Source: an uncultured Eubacteriales bacterium
GTDB lineage: Bacteria; Bacillota; Clostridia; Oscillospirales; Oscillospiraceae
Direction of reading: 5' to 3'
Assembly: GCA_900553135.1 (NCBI GenBank)
Contig: USCO01000023.1
Span: 1-22,171 of the forward strand
DNA length: 22,171 bases
Position 1 is the first letter of the stretch. Every line of letters begins with the position of its first letter. Below the pieces are notes generated by a model. That model had not been told where the DNA came from and did not search any database. It saw only the letters and a program-made list of their open reading frames with translations. The position numbers and the translations under genes were made by a program. Below, piece by piece: positions 21,663 through 22,171 of the stretch.

Positions 21663-21671
21663 ATTATACCA
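21663..21671 (-). promoter_or_regulatory. Extended -10 promoter of the AraC-family gene
   Basis: The minus strand reads TGG-TATAAT (21671-21663), a perfect extended -10. No good -35 is visible at the right distance, which is normal for this promoter type. Confidence 0.65.
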
Positions 21672-21749
21672 TATACACAATTATTGCGCTACCGCTTTTC
21701 GTATTTTTTATAATTTTTTACAAAATCGATCTCTACTGTTCTTTTTCTT

Positions 21750-21790
21750 CCTAAAAACGGAAGCAGCCGGGACCCGTAGGTCCCGGCTGA
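21750..21790 (-). terminator. Intrinsic terminator of the HtrA-like protease gene
   Basis: CAGCCGGGACC and GGTCCCGGCTG (21764-21774 / 21779-21789) form a perfect 11-bp stem with a 4-nt loop, starting 5 bases after the protease stop codon. The U-run (TTTTT) comes about 8 nt after the stem, slightly farther than ideal. Confidence 0.75.
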
Positions 21791-21794
21791 TCCA

Positions 21795-22171
21795 TCACGA
21801 TGACAGTTCTTCCCGGCCCTGCACCACGAAGGACAGCTCCAGCCGCTGTCCGTCCCGCAGCACCGCGATCTCCACCGACTCGCCCACCACAAGGGCGTCC
21901 CGGATGGCCTTGAGCTCCTCCAGGCTGTTCACCGCCTGGCCGTTCAGCTCCACCAGCACATCCTGGTCCCGCACGCCGCAGGCCCAGGCGTTGCTGTCCC
22001 GTTCCACCTGGCGGATATACAGGCCGCCTCCCTCCTGGGGACGGGTATCCACGGTGATGCCCAGCACAGGGGCGTCCCGTCCGGCGATGAGCCGCTCGGC
22101 CACCGTCTTGACTTTGGCCATGGGGATGGCAAAGCCCAGGCCCTCTACCCCTCCGTCCTCGGAGATGATCT
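21795..22171 (-). CDS. HtrA/DegP-like serine protease, C-terminal part with PDZ domain (5' end outside window)
   Basis: The last 125 residues are seen, entering from the right edge. The first visible segment (IISEDGGVEGLGFAIPM) is the conserved end of the trypsin-like domain in S1C proteases. It is followed by KVKTVAERLIAG and a single PDZ domain: VLGITVDT, GLYIRQVERDSNAWACGVRDQDVLVELNG, SLEELKAIRDAL, VEIAVLRDGQRLELSFVV. These enzymes are usually anchored outside the membrane and degrade damaged exported proteins. The PDZ domain regulates or recruits substrate. The His-Asp-Ser triad lies beyond the window, so activity cannot be checked. The ATG at 22121 is internal and not the start. Confidence 0.88.
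   Translation of the reverse strand, partial: IISEDGGVEGLGFAIPMAKVKTVAERLIAGRDAPVLGITVDTRPQEGGGLYIRQVERDSNAWACGVRDQDVLVELNGQAVNSLEELKAIRDALVVGESVEIAVLRDGQRLELSFVVQGREELSS

Overview
The window looks like chromosomal DNA from a high-GC Clostridia bacterium, most likely an Oscillospiraceae-type gut anaerobe such as a Flavonifractor, Intestinimonas or Lawsonibacter relative. This is inferred from protein character: a butyryl-CoA:acetate CoA-transferase-like enzyme, a FeoA-FeoB fusion, an SLH surface protein, a PepV-type peptidase with a Thr-rich tail, and Gram-positive ribosome binding sites and promoters. I see no rRNA, tRNA, transposase, phage gene or CRISPR array. Genes are tightly packed, and the only gap above 300 bp is 4144-4833.

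Layout. Positions 1-4143 (minus) hold a very large secreted protein cut by the window edge. It joins an M20/PepV-type dipeptidase to a C26 gamma-glutamyl-peptidase-like domain and ends in a Thr-rich tail. An AT-rich gap follows. On the plus strand come a membrane-anchored protein of unknown function (4834), an ArAE/FUSC-type membrane protein (5742) and a CoA-transferase homologue with its own promoter (6728). A two-way terminator separates these from a minus-strand pair: a small conserved protein (9413-9012) overlapping a lipoprotein nuclease (9015-8092). Divergent from that pair is a ferrous iron transporter, FeoA fused to FeoB (9602), followed by a Cof-type HAD phosphatase (12030).

From 12880 to 19240 there is an apparent efflux operon: a TetR regulator (TTG start), a MacA/HlyD-like adaptor, a MacB-type ATPase, a MacB-type permease and an SLH-domain exported protein. 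Its control region is elaborate. It has a textbook MerR/CueR-type promoter with a 19-bp spacer filled by a perfect dyad, then a conventional promoter followed at once by a perfect 19-bp TetR-like operator. A two-way terminator closes the operon. The minus strand then carries a C26 amidotransferase-like hydrolase overlapping a cytidylate-kinase-like gene, an AraC-family regulator, and the C-terminal part of an HtrA-like protease running off the right edge.

Best leads: (i) the CoA-transferase homologue has Gly where the catalytic Glu of this family is expected; (ii) the M20-C26 fusion peptidase; (iii) a MerR-type promoter with no MerR gene in sight, upstream of the TetR efflux operon; (iv) the SLH protein built into a MacAB-like operon, with an adaptor whose barrel/lipoyl/hairpin unit is duplicated; (v) a dyad exactly filling the feoAB promoter spacer. 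All calls come from reading the sequence; no database search was run.
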